This document shows positions 1-7,780 of a stretch of DNA of 10,000 nucleotides, piece by piece (position 1 is the stretch's first letter; each line of letters starts with the position of its first letter). A program made the translations under genes and the position numbers. A model generated the notes under the pieces. The model saw only the letters and a list, made by a program, of their open reading frames with translations, had not been told where the DNA came from and searched no databases. Source of the DNA: Nymphaea colorata (taxonomy: Eukaryota > Streptophyta > Magnoliopsida > Nymphaeales > Nymphaeaceae); NCBI RefSeq assembly GCF_008831285.2, contig NW_022204980.1, positions 1-10,000 of the forward strand, in the 5' to 3' direction.

Positions 1-390
1 TTAAATCACACTCGTATTGATGTGAACTTGTGCATCGATCACTATAGATGTAACAACATGTTCAACTTATCGTACAAACCAGAAAGGATCAAACTAATGC
101 ATAGGTCTCCTTTATATCTATATAAACTTGTGAGTTCTAATTATTTAAATCATTGATCATGGATGTAATAACATGTGAAACACGTTAGGTTGACTATAAG
201 ACACCAAATGAATCACTCGAATAACATTCATTTTCATACAAACTTGTGATTTCAGTTCACTTAATCAGGCAACATGGATGTAACAATAAGCTAAGCACAT
301 TCAATTATGTGTGATCATTTTAATCACTTAAATCGCACTGGTATTGATACGAACTTGTAATTTCAATCCTTTAGATCGTGCACTATAATT
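1..390 (+). repeat. Higher-order segment, copy 1 (partner 4401-4794)
   Basis: This block of about 3.5 monomers matches 4401-4794. Over the first 300 bases I count about 10 substitutions and no gaps (near 97% identity) at an offset of exactly 4400; the offset drifts to 4404 by position 352 through small indels. Similarity ends near 385-390, where both copies run into an inverted monomer, but with different breakpoints. A third, truncated copy starts at 6537. Identity between such distant copies is much higher than between adjacent monomers, so amplification acted on large blocks. Confidence 0.88.
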
Positions 391-480
391 TAGTAGATTG
401 AAATCACAGGCTTGCATGAAAATGAATGAGATTCGAGTGATTCATTTGGTGTCCTATTGTTAACCTAATTCACTTGTTAA
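391..480 (-). repeat. Inverted satellite monomer
   Basis: Read on the minus strand, this piece has the normal monomer order: the attaggttaac box, gacaccaaatgaatcactcg, a cattcattttcatg stretch, then tgtgatttcaatctacta. On the plus strand it therefore interrupts the head-to-tail order. It forms an imperfect inverted repeat with 189-258 (about 88% over 68 bases) across a spacer of roughly 130 bases. The right junction, near 476-490, fuses the reversed cacttgtta to a forward-reading agcacattcaa; the same fusion recurs near 2530 and 5040. Confidence 0.85.
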
Positions 481-715
481 GCACATTCAACTAAATTACA
501 AGTGAAACACATTAGGTTACTATATGACACCAAATGAATCACTTGTTAAGGACATCCGTATTAAGATCCTTATAAATGAAACAACTTGTGAAACATTAGG
601 TAAACCATAAGACACCAATGAATCACTCGAATCTCATTCATTTTCATACAAACTTGTGATTTCGATCTACTAAATCATTTAATAATGTAACCACAGTTAA
701 CACATTCAATTAAGC
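450..715 (+). repeat. Higher-order segment shared with 2505-2775
   Basis: The block begins in the inverted piece, crosses the inversion junction and continues into forward monomers. It matches 2505-2775 at an offset of about 2055, including the junction and a distinctive ttaaggacatccgtattaag stretch that I see only at about 546 and 2600. Differences are scattered substitutions and short indels. Sharing of the junction shows that the inversion predates the block duplication. Confidence 0.82.
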
Positions 716-1294
716 GTGCATGATCATATGAATCATTTAAATCTCACTTGTATTGGTACGAACGCGTGATTTCAATCCTTTAGATCGTTCACTATAGATG
801 TAACAACAAATTCAACTCATCGGACTAATTACACGCATTCAAAGTAATGCATAGATCTCATTTGTATCCATATGAACTTCGATTTCAATCATTTAAATCA
901 TTCATTATAGATGTAATAACAAGTGAAATACACTAGATTAACTGTAAGAGACCAACTTAATGACCTGACTCTCATTCATTCCAAACGAACTTCTTATTTC
1001 AAGCCACTAAATCATTCTATACGTGTTAACAAATGGCTACGCACACTCAATTAAATATATTGATCAAAAATATATAATAACAAGTGAAAATGAATCATTT
1101 AATCTCTCAATCAAATATATGTAATAACAAGTGAAACATATTAGGTTACCTACAGTCACCAATGAATCACTCAAATCTCATTCATTTCCATACAAACCTA
1201 TGATTTCAATATACAAATCATTTAATATAGACGTAACAACAAGTTAAACACATTCAATTAAGTATGCGTGATCAATGAATCACTTAAATGAATC

Positions 1295-1640
1295 ATAGGT
1301 CTCCTTTACATCCATAAAACTTGTGAGTTTTATCGTTTAAATCGTTGATCATAGATGTCATAACGAGTGAAACACATTAGGTTAATTATAAGACACCAAA
1401 TGAATCACTTAAATCTCACTCGTATTGAGACGAGTGATTTAGTGTGCGCATGGATACAAATGAGTGAGATGTAACAACATGTTCAACTTATTGAACAAAC
1501 TACAAGGGATCAAACTAAACTAATCTATAGGTCTCCTTTACATCCATATAAACTTGTGAGTTTTATCGTTTAAATCGTTGTCATAGATGTCATAACGAGT
1601 GAAACACATTAGGTTAATTATAAGACACCAAATGAATCCC
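1295..1640 (+). repeat. Local two-monomer tandem duplication (offset 232 bp)
   Basis: Bases 1295-1408 and 1527-1640 both run from ataggtctcctttacatcc through gagttttatcgtttaaatcg to gacaccaaatgaatc with only a few single-base differences. The offset of 232 bases is two monomers. Because adjacent monomers elsewhere are much more diverged, this looks like a recent local duplication, for example by unequal crossing over. A third relative lies at about 2908-3020. Confidence 0.8.
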
Positions 1641-2310
1641 TCAATCTCATTTATTTTCACCCAAACTGTGATTTGAATTCACTTAATCTACCAATATTGT
1701 ATGTGTGATCATTTGAATCACTTAAATCGCACTTGTATTGATACGAACTTGTGATTTCAATCATTTAGATCGTGCACTATAGTTGTAACAATAAATTCAA
1801 CTCATCGAACTAACTACACGCGTTTGTATCCACATGAACATGTGATTTCAATCATTTAAATCATTCATTATATATGTATTTCAAACGAACTTGTGGTATG
1901 AAAGCCACTAGGTCATTCTATACATAAGTAAGAAATGGTCACGCGCATTCAATTAAATACAAGTGATCAATTATATGTAATAACAAGTGAAAATGAATCA
2001 GTTATTCTCTCAATTAAATATAAGTGATCAAATATATGTAATAACAAGTGAAACACATTAGGTTACTTACAAGACACCAAATGAATCACTCCAATATCAT
2101 TCATTTTCATACAAACCTATGATTTTAATCTACTAAATCATTTAATATAGACGTAACAACAAGTTAAGCACATTCAATTACGTATGTATGATAAAATGAA
2201 TCACTTAAATACCACTCGTATTGATACGAACTTGTGATTTCAATTCCTTACATCGATCACCATAGATGTAAGAACTTGTTCAACGTATTGAACTAACTAC
2301 AAGGGATCAA
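1416..2310 (+). repeat. Higher-order segment, copy 1 (partner 2797-3728)
   Basis: This segment matches 2797-3728. The offset is 1381 at the left end and 1415 from about 1826 on, because this copy lacks about 34 bases (spanning a gatgtaacaacaagttaagc stretch) present near 3078-3112. In the first 150 bases I count about 4 substitutions (near 97%). Both copies begin with the same short inversion: cactcg at 1417-1422 faces cgagtg at 1431-1436, and about 1431-1470 reads as a normal monomer only on the minus strand. Confidence 0.83.
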
Positions 2311-2481
2311 ACTATGCATAGGTCTCCTTTATATCCATACAAGCTTGTAAGTTTTAATCATTTAAATCATTGATCAAAGATGTAATAACAAGTGAAACAC
2401 AATTAATTAAATACAACACACCAAATGAATCACTCGAATCTCATTCATTTCGCACACAACTAAGAAATGTTCACGCACATC

Positions 2482-2532
2482 CATGAAAATGAGTGATTCA
2501 TTTGGTGCCCTATGTTAACCTAATTACTTGTT
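2482..2532 (-). repeat. Short inverted satellite piece
   Basis: On the minus strand this reads as taacaagtaattaggttaac followed by the gcaccaaatgaatcactcat box, the usual monomer order. It is a shorter relative of the inverted monomer at 391-480 and shares its right-hand junction. Its left boundary differs: it is fused to a forward aagaaatgttcacgcacatc piece, so the inversion has been trimmed or recombined in this copy. Confidence 0.75.
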
Positions 2533-2796
2533 AAGCACATTCAATTAAATTACAAGTGAAACACATTAGGTTAACTATATGACACCAAATGAATCACTTG
2601 TTAAGGACATCCGTATTAAGAATCATTATAAATGTAACAACTAGTGAAACACATTAGGTAAACCATAAGACACCAAATGAATCACTCGAATCTCATTCAT
2701 TTCATACAAACTTGCGATTTCGATCTACTAAATCATTTAATATAGATGTAACAACAAGTTAAACACATTCAATTAATCATGCATGATCACTTAAAC

Positions 2797-3728
2797 TCAC
2801 TCGTATTAAGACGAGTGATTTAGTGTGCGTATGGATACAAATGAATGAGATGTAACAACATGTTCAACTTATTGAACAAACTACAAGGGATCAAACTAAA
2901 CTAATCCATAGGTCTCCTTTACATCCATATAAACTTGTGAGTTTTTATATTTAAATCGTTGATCATAGATGTCATAACGAGTGAAACACATTAGGTTAAT
3001 CATAAGACACCAAATGAATCACTCAAATCTCATTTATTTTTACACAAACTTGTGATTTGAATTCACTTAATCTAGCAATATGGATGTAACAACAAGTTAA
3101 GCACATTCATTAAGTATGTGTGATCGTTTGAATCACTTAAATCGCACTTGTATTGATACGAACTTGTGATGTCAATCATTTAGATCGTGCACTATAGTTG
3201 TAACAATAAATTCAACTCATCGGACTAACTACACGCGTTTGTATCCACATGAACATGTGATTTCAATCATTTAAGTCATTCATTATATATGTATTCCGAA
3301 CGAACTTCTGGTATCAAAGCCACTAGGTCATTCTATACGTAAGTAAGAAATGGTCACACACATTCAATTAAATACAAGTGATCAATTATATGTAATAACA
3401 AGTGAAAATGATTCACTTAATCTCTCAATTAAATATAAGTGATCAAATATATGTAATAACAGTGAAACACATTAGGTTACTTACAGGACACCAAATGAAT
3501 CACTCCAATATCATTCATTTTCATACAAACCTATGATTTTAATCTACTAAATCATTTAATATAGATGTAACAACAAGTTAAGCACATTCAATTACGTATG
3601 TGTGATAAAATGAATCACTTAAATCCCACTCGTATTGATACGAACTCGTGATTTCAATTCCTTACATCGATCACCATAGATGTAAGAACTAGTTCAACTT
3701 ATTGAACTAACTACAAGGGATCAAACTA
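2797..3728 (+). repeat. Higher-order segment, copy 2 (partners 1416-2310 and 5190-5750)
   Basis: The left part repeats 1416 onward at offset 1381-1415. The part from about 3150 is also repeated near 5190-5750 at an offset of 2037, with the same order of variant monomers: the cgtttgtatccacatgaac variant, the ggtatcaaagccactaggtc variant, then two short variants carrying caattaaatataagtgatc. The copy stops at about 3728, where one monomer present near 5752-5864 is missing. Confidence 0.82.
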
Positions 3729-3737
3729 CTAAATCAT

Positions 3738-4500
3738 TTTCGCACAAACTTGTGATTTCAATCTACTAAATCATTTATTATAGACGTAACAACAAGTTAA
3801 ACACATTCAATTAAGTATGCATGATTATATGAATCACTTAAATCTCACTTGTAGTCGTACGAACATGTGATTTCAATCCTTTAGAACGTTCCCTATAGAC
3901 AACAAGTTCAACTCATCGGACTAACTACACGTGTACAAATATAGTGACTTCAACCATTTGTATCCATAGAAAATTGTGATTTCAACCATTTAAATCATTC
4001 ATTATAGATGTAATAATAAGTGAAATACATTAGATTAACTATAAGGGACTAATATAGTGACTTGACTCTCATTCATTTCCAAACGGACTTCTTTTTCAAG
4101 CCACTAAGTCATTCTATACGTATGTTACAAATGGTTACGCACATTCAATTAAATATAAGTTATCAACTGTATGTAAGAACAAGTAAAAATGAATCACATA
4201 ATCTCTCGATTAAACGTAAGTGATCAAATGTATGTAATAACAAGTGAAATACATTAAGTTACCTGTAAGACACCAAACGAATCACTCGAATCTCATTCAT
4301 TTTCATATAAACCTATGATTTGAATTTACTAAATCATTTAATATAAACGTAACAACAAGTTAAGTACATTCAATTAAATATGTGTGATCAATTGAATCAC
4401 TTAAATCACACTCGTATTGATGTGAACTTGTGCATCGATCGCTATAGATGTTACAACATGTTCAACTTATCGTACAAACTAGAAAGGATCAAACTAATGC
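3738..4500 (+). repeat. Higher-order segment (partner 5888-6640)
   Basis: The block runs through actaaatcatttattatagacg, the gtgtacaaatatagtgac variant (3931 versus 6081, offset 2150) and the gtattgatgtgaacttgtgc variant (offset 2136). Its partner carries several short indels, including a loss near 6270-6290. Before 3738 the offset to the right-hand copy is 2037, so the two long copies differ by about 113 bases, one whole monomer. Confidence 0.84.
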
Positions 4501-4794
4501 ATAGGTCTCCTTTATATCCATATAAACTTGTGAGTTTTAATTATTTAAATCATTGATCATGGATGTAATAACATGTGAAACACGTTAGGTTAACTATAAG
4601 ACACCAAATGAATCACTCGAATCACATTCATTTTCATAAAAACTTGTGATTTCAGTTCACTTAATCAAGCAACATGGATGTAACAATAAGTTAAGCACAT
4701 TCAATTAAGTATGTGTGATCATTTGAATCACTTAAATCGCACTTGTATTGATACGAACTTGTAATTTCAATCCTTTAGATCGTGCAATATAGTC
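4401..4794 (+). repeat. Higher-order segment, copy 2 (partner 1-390)
   Basis: This is the second copy of the block that opens the window, about 97% identical over the first 300 bases. Most of it (4547-4737) also serves as the left arm of the large inverted repeat that follows. The segment ends near 4794, where tagtcgtacaatatgagtc replaces the expected continuation. Confidence 0.88.
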
Positions 4795-5001
4795 GTACAA
4801 TATGAGTCAGATTTAAGTGATTCATATGATCACGCATACTTTATTGAATGTACTTGACTTATTGTTACATCCATGTTGCTTGATTAAGTAAACTGAAATC
4901 ACAAGTTTGTATGAAAATGAATGTGATTCGAGTGATTCATTTGGTGTCTTATAGTTAACCTAACGTGTTTTACATGTTATTACATCCATGATCAATGATT
5001 T
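4547..5001. repeat. Large inverted repeat, 188-bp arms with 73-bp spacer
   Basis: The left arm at 4550-4737 and right arm at 4811-4998 are reverse complements. Aligning the reverse complement of the right arm to the left, I count 8 mismatches in 188 positions and no gaps (about 96%); three more bases pair on the outside. The spacer 4738-4810 holds the rest of a forward monomer. Right of the arm, 5001-5045 is another inverted piece, again ending in the reversed cacttgtta joined to forward agcacattca. The arms could form a long hairpin or cruciform, and a read-through transcript would fold into double-stranded RNA. There are no terminal-repeat or target-duplication signs of a DNA transposon; both arms are satellite. 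Confidence 0.93.
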
Positions 5002-5189
5002 GAGTGATTCATTTGGTGCCGTATTGTTAACCTAATTCACTTGTTAAGCACATTCATTTTCTCAACTCATCGGACTAATTACACGCATTCAAAGTAATGC
5101 CTAGATCCCATTTGTATCCATATGAACTTGCGATTTCAATCATTTAAATCATTCATTATAGATGTAATAACAAGTGAAATACACTTGTA

Positions 5190-5890
5190 TTGATACGAAC
5201 TTGTGATTTCAATCATTTAGATTGTGCACTATAGTTGTGACAATAAATTCAACTCATCGGACTAACTACACACGTTTGTATCCACATGAACCTGTGATTC
5301 CAATCATTTAAGTCATTCATTATATATGTATTCCAAACGAACTTCTGGTATCAAAGCCACTAGGTCATTCTATACGTAAGTAAGAAATGGTCACGCACAT
5401 TCACTTAAATACAAGTGATCAATTATATGTAATAACAAGTGAAAATGAATCACTTAATCTCTCAATTAAATATAAGTGATCAAATATATGTAATAACAAG
5501 TGAAACACATTAGGTTACTTACAAGACACCAAATGAATCACTCCAATATCATTCGTTTTCATACAAACCTATGATTTTAATCTACTAAATCATTTAATAT
5601 AGATGTAACAACAAGTTAAGCACATTCAATTACGTATGTGTGATAAAATGAATCACTTAAATCCCACTCGTATGACAATGTGATTCATTCCTACATCGAT
5701 CACATAGATTAACTAGTTCACTTATTGAACTAACTACGAGGGATCAAACTAATGCATAGGTCTCCTTTATATCCATATAAACTTGTAAGTTTAATCATTT
5801 AAATCATTGATCAAAGATGTAATAACGAGTGAAACACAATAGGTTAACACAAGACACCAAATGAATCACTCGAATCTCATTCATTTTCAC
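5190..5890 (+). repeat. Higher-order segment, copy 3 (partners about 1740-2440 and 3150-3728)
   Basis: This copy carries the same ordered set of monomer variants as the earlier two. It retains the monomer with ataggtctcctttatatcc and gatcaaagatgtaataac (about 5752-5864), which is also present near 2310-2420 but deleted at 3730. A degraded patch at about 5670-5710 has lost several short stretches relative to 2215-2265 and 3630-3690. The three copies therefore differ by monomer-sized indels as well as point changes. Confidence 0.8.
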
Positions 5891-6640
5891 ACAAACTTGT
5901 GATTTCAATCTACTAAATCATTTATTATAGACGTAACAACAAGTTAAACACATTCAATTAGTATGCATGTTATATGAATCACTTAAATCTCACTTGTATT
6001 CGTACAAACATGTGATTTCAATCCTTTAGAACGTTTCCTATAGATGTAACAACAAATTCAACTCATCAGACTAACTACACGTGTACAAATATAGTGACTT
6101 CAACCATTTGTATCCATATAAACTTGTGATTTCAACCATTTAAATCATTCATTATAAATGTAATAACAAGTGAAATACATTAGATTAACTATAAGGGACC
6201 AATATAGTGACTTGACTCTCATTCATTTCCGAACGGACTTCTTTTTTCAGCACTAAGTCATTCTATACGTATGCAACTAAGTCATTAAATATAAGTTATC
6301 AAATGTATGTAAGAACAAGTAAAAATGAATCACATAATCTCTCGATTAAACATAAGTGATCAAATGTATGTCATAACAAGTGAAACACATTAAGTTACCT
6401 ATAAGACACCAAATGAATCACTCGAATCCCATTCATTTTCTTATAAACCTATGATTTGAATTTACTAAATCATTTAATATAAACATAACAACAAGTTAAG
6501 TACATTCAATTAAATATGCGTGATCAATTGAATCACTTAAATCCCACTCGTATTGATGTGAACTTGTGCATCGATCACTATAGATGTAACAACATGTTCA
6601 ACTATCGTACAAACTAGAAAGGATCAAACTAATGCATAGG
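5888..6640 (+). repeat. Last higher-order segment, cut at 6640
   Basis: This copy matches 3738-4500 and, from 6537, also the first 104 bases of the window. It stops after aatgcatagg at 6640; in the other copies the same sequence continues into tctcctttatatcc. The break falls inside a monomer, which is what an insertion into the array would produce. Confidence 0.88.
6636..6640. other. Probable left target-site duplication of the retrotransposon (atagg)
   Basis: Ty3/gypsy elements normally duplicate 5 bp of target on insertion. The last five satellite bases before the TG are atagg. The matching copy would lie after the 3' LTR, outside this window, so the duplication itself is not seen; only the left side of the junction is. 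Confidence 0.4.
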
Positions 6641-6801
6641 TGTAAGCCCACATTTTCTTTCCTTATCCTTTTCCAACTATCAAGTTTATCAAAGGGAGAC
6701 ATTTGTGGAAAAGATAGGGATAAGGGCATATGTAACCACATTTTACAGCAAGGACTTTCTTTACCGCAGGCTTGGAGGAGCTCGTCCAACATTAGAAAGA
6801 A

Positions 6802-6814
6802 AGAGAGAGAGAGA
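6802..6814. repeat. Short GA microsatellite
   Basis: A run of agagag follows a gaaagaaa stretch within the putative LTR. Such GA runs are common in plant LTRs and untranslated leaders; no function is implied. Confidence 0.8.
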
Positions 6815-7083
6815 TGGGGTGAGAAACGCTTCTTGCTCTCTTGTTGGAACGGAGGCTAGTGGCTGCTGGAAAGAAACCAGAAGCAGAAGTTGCCAAGATT
6901 TTTAGAGGTATGGGATTTTCAGTTATGAATGGTTCATGTAGCTTGTATCTTCTGATGATTCTGGTGGATAGCGATTTATATGCATATTATACTAGTCGAT
7001 CTGCGCATGCTATACCAATGTTCTTCGTTTCTAGCTACCTTTGATTCCTATAGATAGAGCATGCTAAATACTGAATTGAATTG

Positions 7084-7096
7084 AAAAAAAAAAAAA
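7084..7096. repeat. Poly-A tract of 13 bases
   Basis: Thirteen consecutive A residues follow gaattgaattg and precede a change to GC-richer sequence. It might mark the 3' end of an RNA-derived piece or simply be part of the LTR. No target duplication is visible around it, so retroposition is not supported. Confidence 0.6.
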
Positions 7097-7345
7097 CCAG
7101 ACTTCTTTCCCACGCTTGTGGCAGAGAGGCACTGGGTATCGGTGGACGCAGCGTCCTCCTCCTTCGTCCCCTTCTCCCTGTTGGATCTTCACTATTGCAG
7201 TGAGAGGGAGACTGTGAGGAGCCGTTAAAGCTGGGATGTCATCGTTCTCACGGTGACAGTGCTGAGAAAAAGGGGAGCAACTGAGGAGGCGGCGGCGGAA
7301 GCTGTCAGACGCCGGAGGGCGTAGTAGCAGAAGACCCAAAGTCGA

Positions 7346-7372
7346 TCTCGCGCGAGACAGAGAGATCTCTCT
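7346..7372. other. Two adjacent perfect palindromes
   Basis: tctcgcgcgaga (7346-7357, 12 bases) and agagagatctctct (7359-7372, 14 bases) are each their own reverse complement and are separated by one base. They lie just before the point where Gag similarity begins. Short palindromes can promote deletion or mark an imprecise junction, but chance within GA/CT-rich DNA is possible. Confidence 0.6.
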
Positions 7373-7388
7373 CTGGTGATGTTACTGA

Positions 7389-7780
7389 TGCCCCCATGTG
7401 TATGTTGCTGATGCGGACCGAGCAAATAAGTTCGTTAGAGGACTTAAAGACGGGTTGCAGAACCAAGTAATTAGTAGTCATCCGAGAGATCTAGACGACG
7501 CTATCGACATGGCCACACGTCTTGAGGAGGGCTGGAACAGATGCAAGGGACAGATAGGAAGAGTGAATCTCTGCGACCCAGGTCAAGACCTGACATGTTT
7601 AAGAGAGGGCGCAGTGACAGGGGAAACCAAGGGGACAGATTCAAGAGAAAGAGGCCATGAACATTCAGGGGGGACGGTGAATGCCCCAAGTGTCATCGCC
7701 AACATCCTGGTAAACCATGTTACAGAGATATCAGAGCATGTCTTTACTGTGGAGCACAAGGTCATTTTATTCGTGAGTGC
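7389..7780 (+). pseudogene. gag: Gag, C-terminal part, frameshifted and stopped
   Basis: Gag is the nucleocapsid polyprotein that packages retrotransposon RNA in cytoplasmic particles. Similarity begins at about 7389, in the frame containing ADADRANKFVRGL and DLDDAIDMATRLEE. This matches the C-terminal half of the plant retrotransposon Gag domain, so the N-terminal half is missing. Between about 7526 and 7560 the meaningful frame shifts by one: upstream the frame is that of 7398, and downstream the basic RNA-binding linker (SLRPRSRPDMFKRGRSDRGN) is in the frame of 7562. That frame is then stopped by TGA at 7658-7660 before the zinc knuckles. There is also a stop (7386-7388) just before the first Gag-like residues. 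No convincing start codon is present; the 7398 codon is GTG. The copy cannot make full-length Gag. Confidence 0.85.

Larger units (their letters stand above)
1..6640. repeat. AT-rich satellite array, ~110-116 bp monomers with higher-order structure
   Basis: The whole stretch is built from variants of one AT-rich monomer. Two boxes recur in nearly every copy: one reading about aacttgtgatttcaat, and one reading about tagatgtaacaacaagt, usually followed by a variant of cacattcaatta or cacattaggtta. Spacing between successive first boxes (for example 25, 125, 241, 352, then 651, 761, 875, 988) is mostly 100-116 bp, so the unit is near 113 bp. Neighbouring monomers differ a lot, while blocks of many monomers recur 1.4, 2.1 and 4.4 kb apart at high identity, which is the mark of a higher-order repeat. 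No open frame of useful length exists on either strand. The array continues beyond the left edge and is cut at 6640 by a non-satellite sequence. In plants such arrays usually lie in centromeric, pericentromeric or subtelomeric heterochromatin; which one applies here cannot be told. I do not recognise the family by name. Confidence 0.95.
6641..7388 (+). repeat. Putative 5' LTR and leader remnant of the retrotransposon
   Basis: The region starts with tgtaagcccacatttt, a TG-initial opening in the style of many plant gypsy LTRs, immediately after the satellite breaks off. A near repeat of that opening, tgtaaccacatttt, occurs at 6731-6744. Contents include a GA run (6802-6814), a weak TATA-like stretch near 6975-6990 (tttatatgcatattat), a 13-A tract (7084-7096), and a GC-rich purine/pyrimidine-skewed part at about 7140-7360. 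The right LTR end is uncertain. One weak candidate is CA at 7130-7131, followed by tgggtatcggtgg, which only partly resembles the initiator-tRNA-Met primer site. Short frames on either strand have no recognisable domains and look like chance. Confidence 0.5.

Noticed and set aside
3309-3322. tggtatcaaagcca in the satellite (also 5346-5359), resembling an initiator-tRNA-Met primer-binding site
   Set aside because: Other monomers have related forms such as ttcaagccactaa at the same position, so the match arises from drift of the monomer. No LTR end or retroelement sequence adjoins it.
4547-5001. MITE or other terminal-inverted-repeat transposon
   Set aside because: Both arms and the spacer are satellite monomers, and there is no target-site duplication or non-satellite interior.
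1-6640. Telomere-like or interstitial telomeric repeats suggested by recurrent cattaggtta
   Set aside because: The motif occurs once per monomer at ~110-bp or longer spacing, never as tandem TTTAGGG.
1-6640. CRISPR-like array of repeats and spacers
   Set aside because: There are no unique spacers between constant short repeats; whole monomers are related to each other, and the context is plant nuclear DNA.
6975-6990. TATA box of the LTR promoter (tttatatgcatattat)
   Set aside because: AT-rich matches like this are frequent by chance; without transcript starts or a confirmed LTR it is not listed as a promoter.
6598-7044. Several short overlapping frames of 64-75 codons on both strands
   Set aside because: No domain, no conserved composition, overlapping in several frames, and one minus-strand frame runs into satellite. 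They fit chance frames in a putative LTR.
7133-7145. tgggtatcggtgg as primer-binding site after a CA at 7130-7131
   Set aside because: Needs an extra base and mismatches after the first seven positions; too weak to fix the LTR end, so mentioned only as a candidate.
7064-7425. Minus-strand frames of 91 and 66 codons in the GC-rich stretch
   Set aside because: Low-complexity Arg/Ser/Leu-rich translation caused by GC-rich, purine-skewed DNA; one ends in a Phe run from the poly-A tract. No recognisable family.
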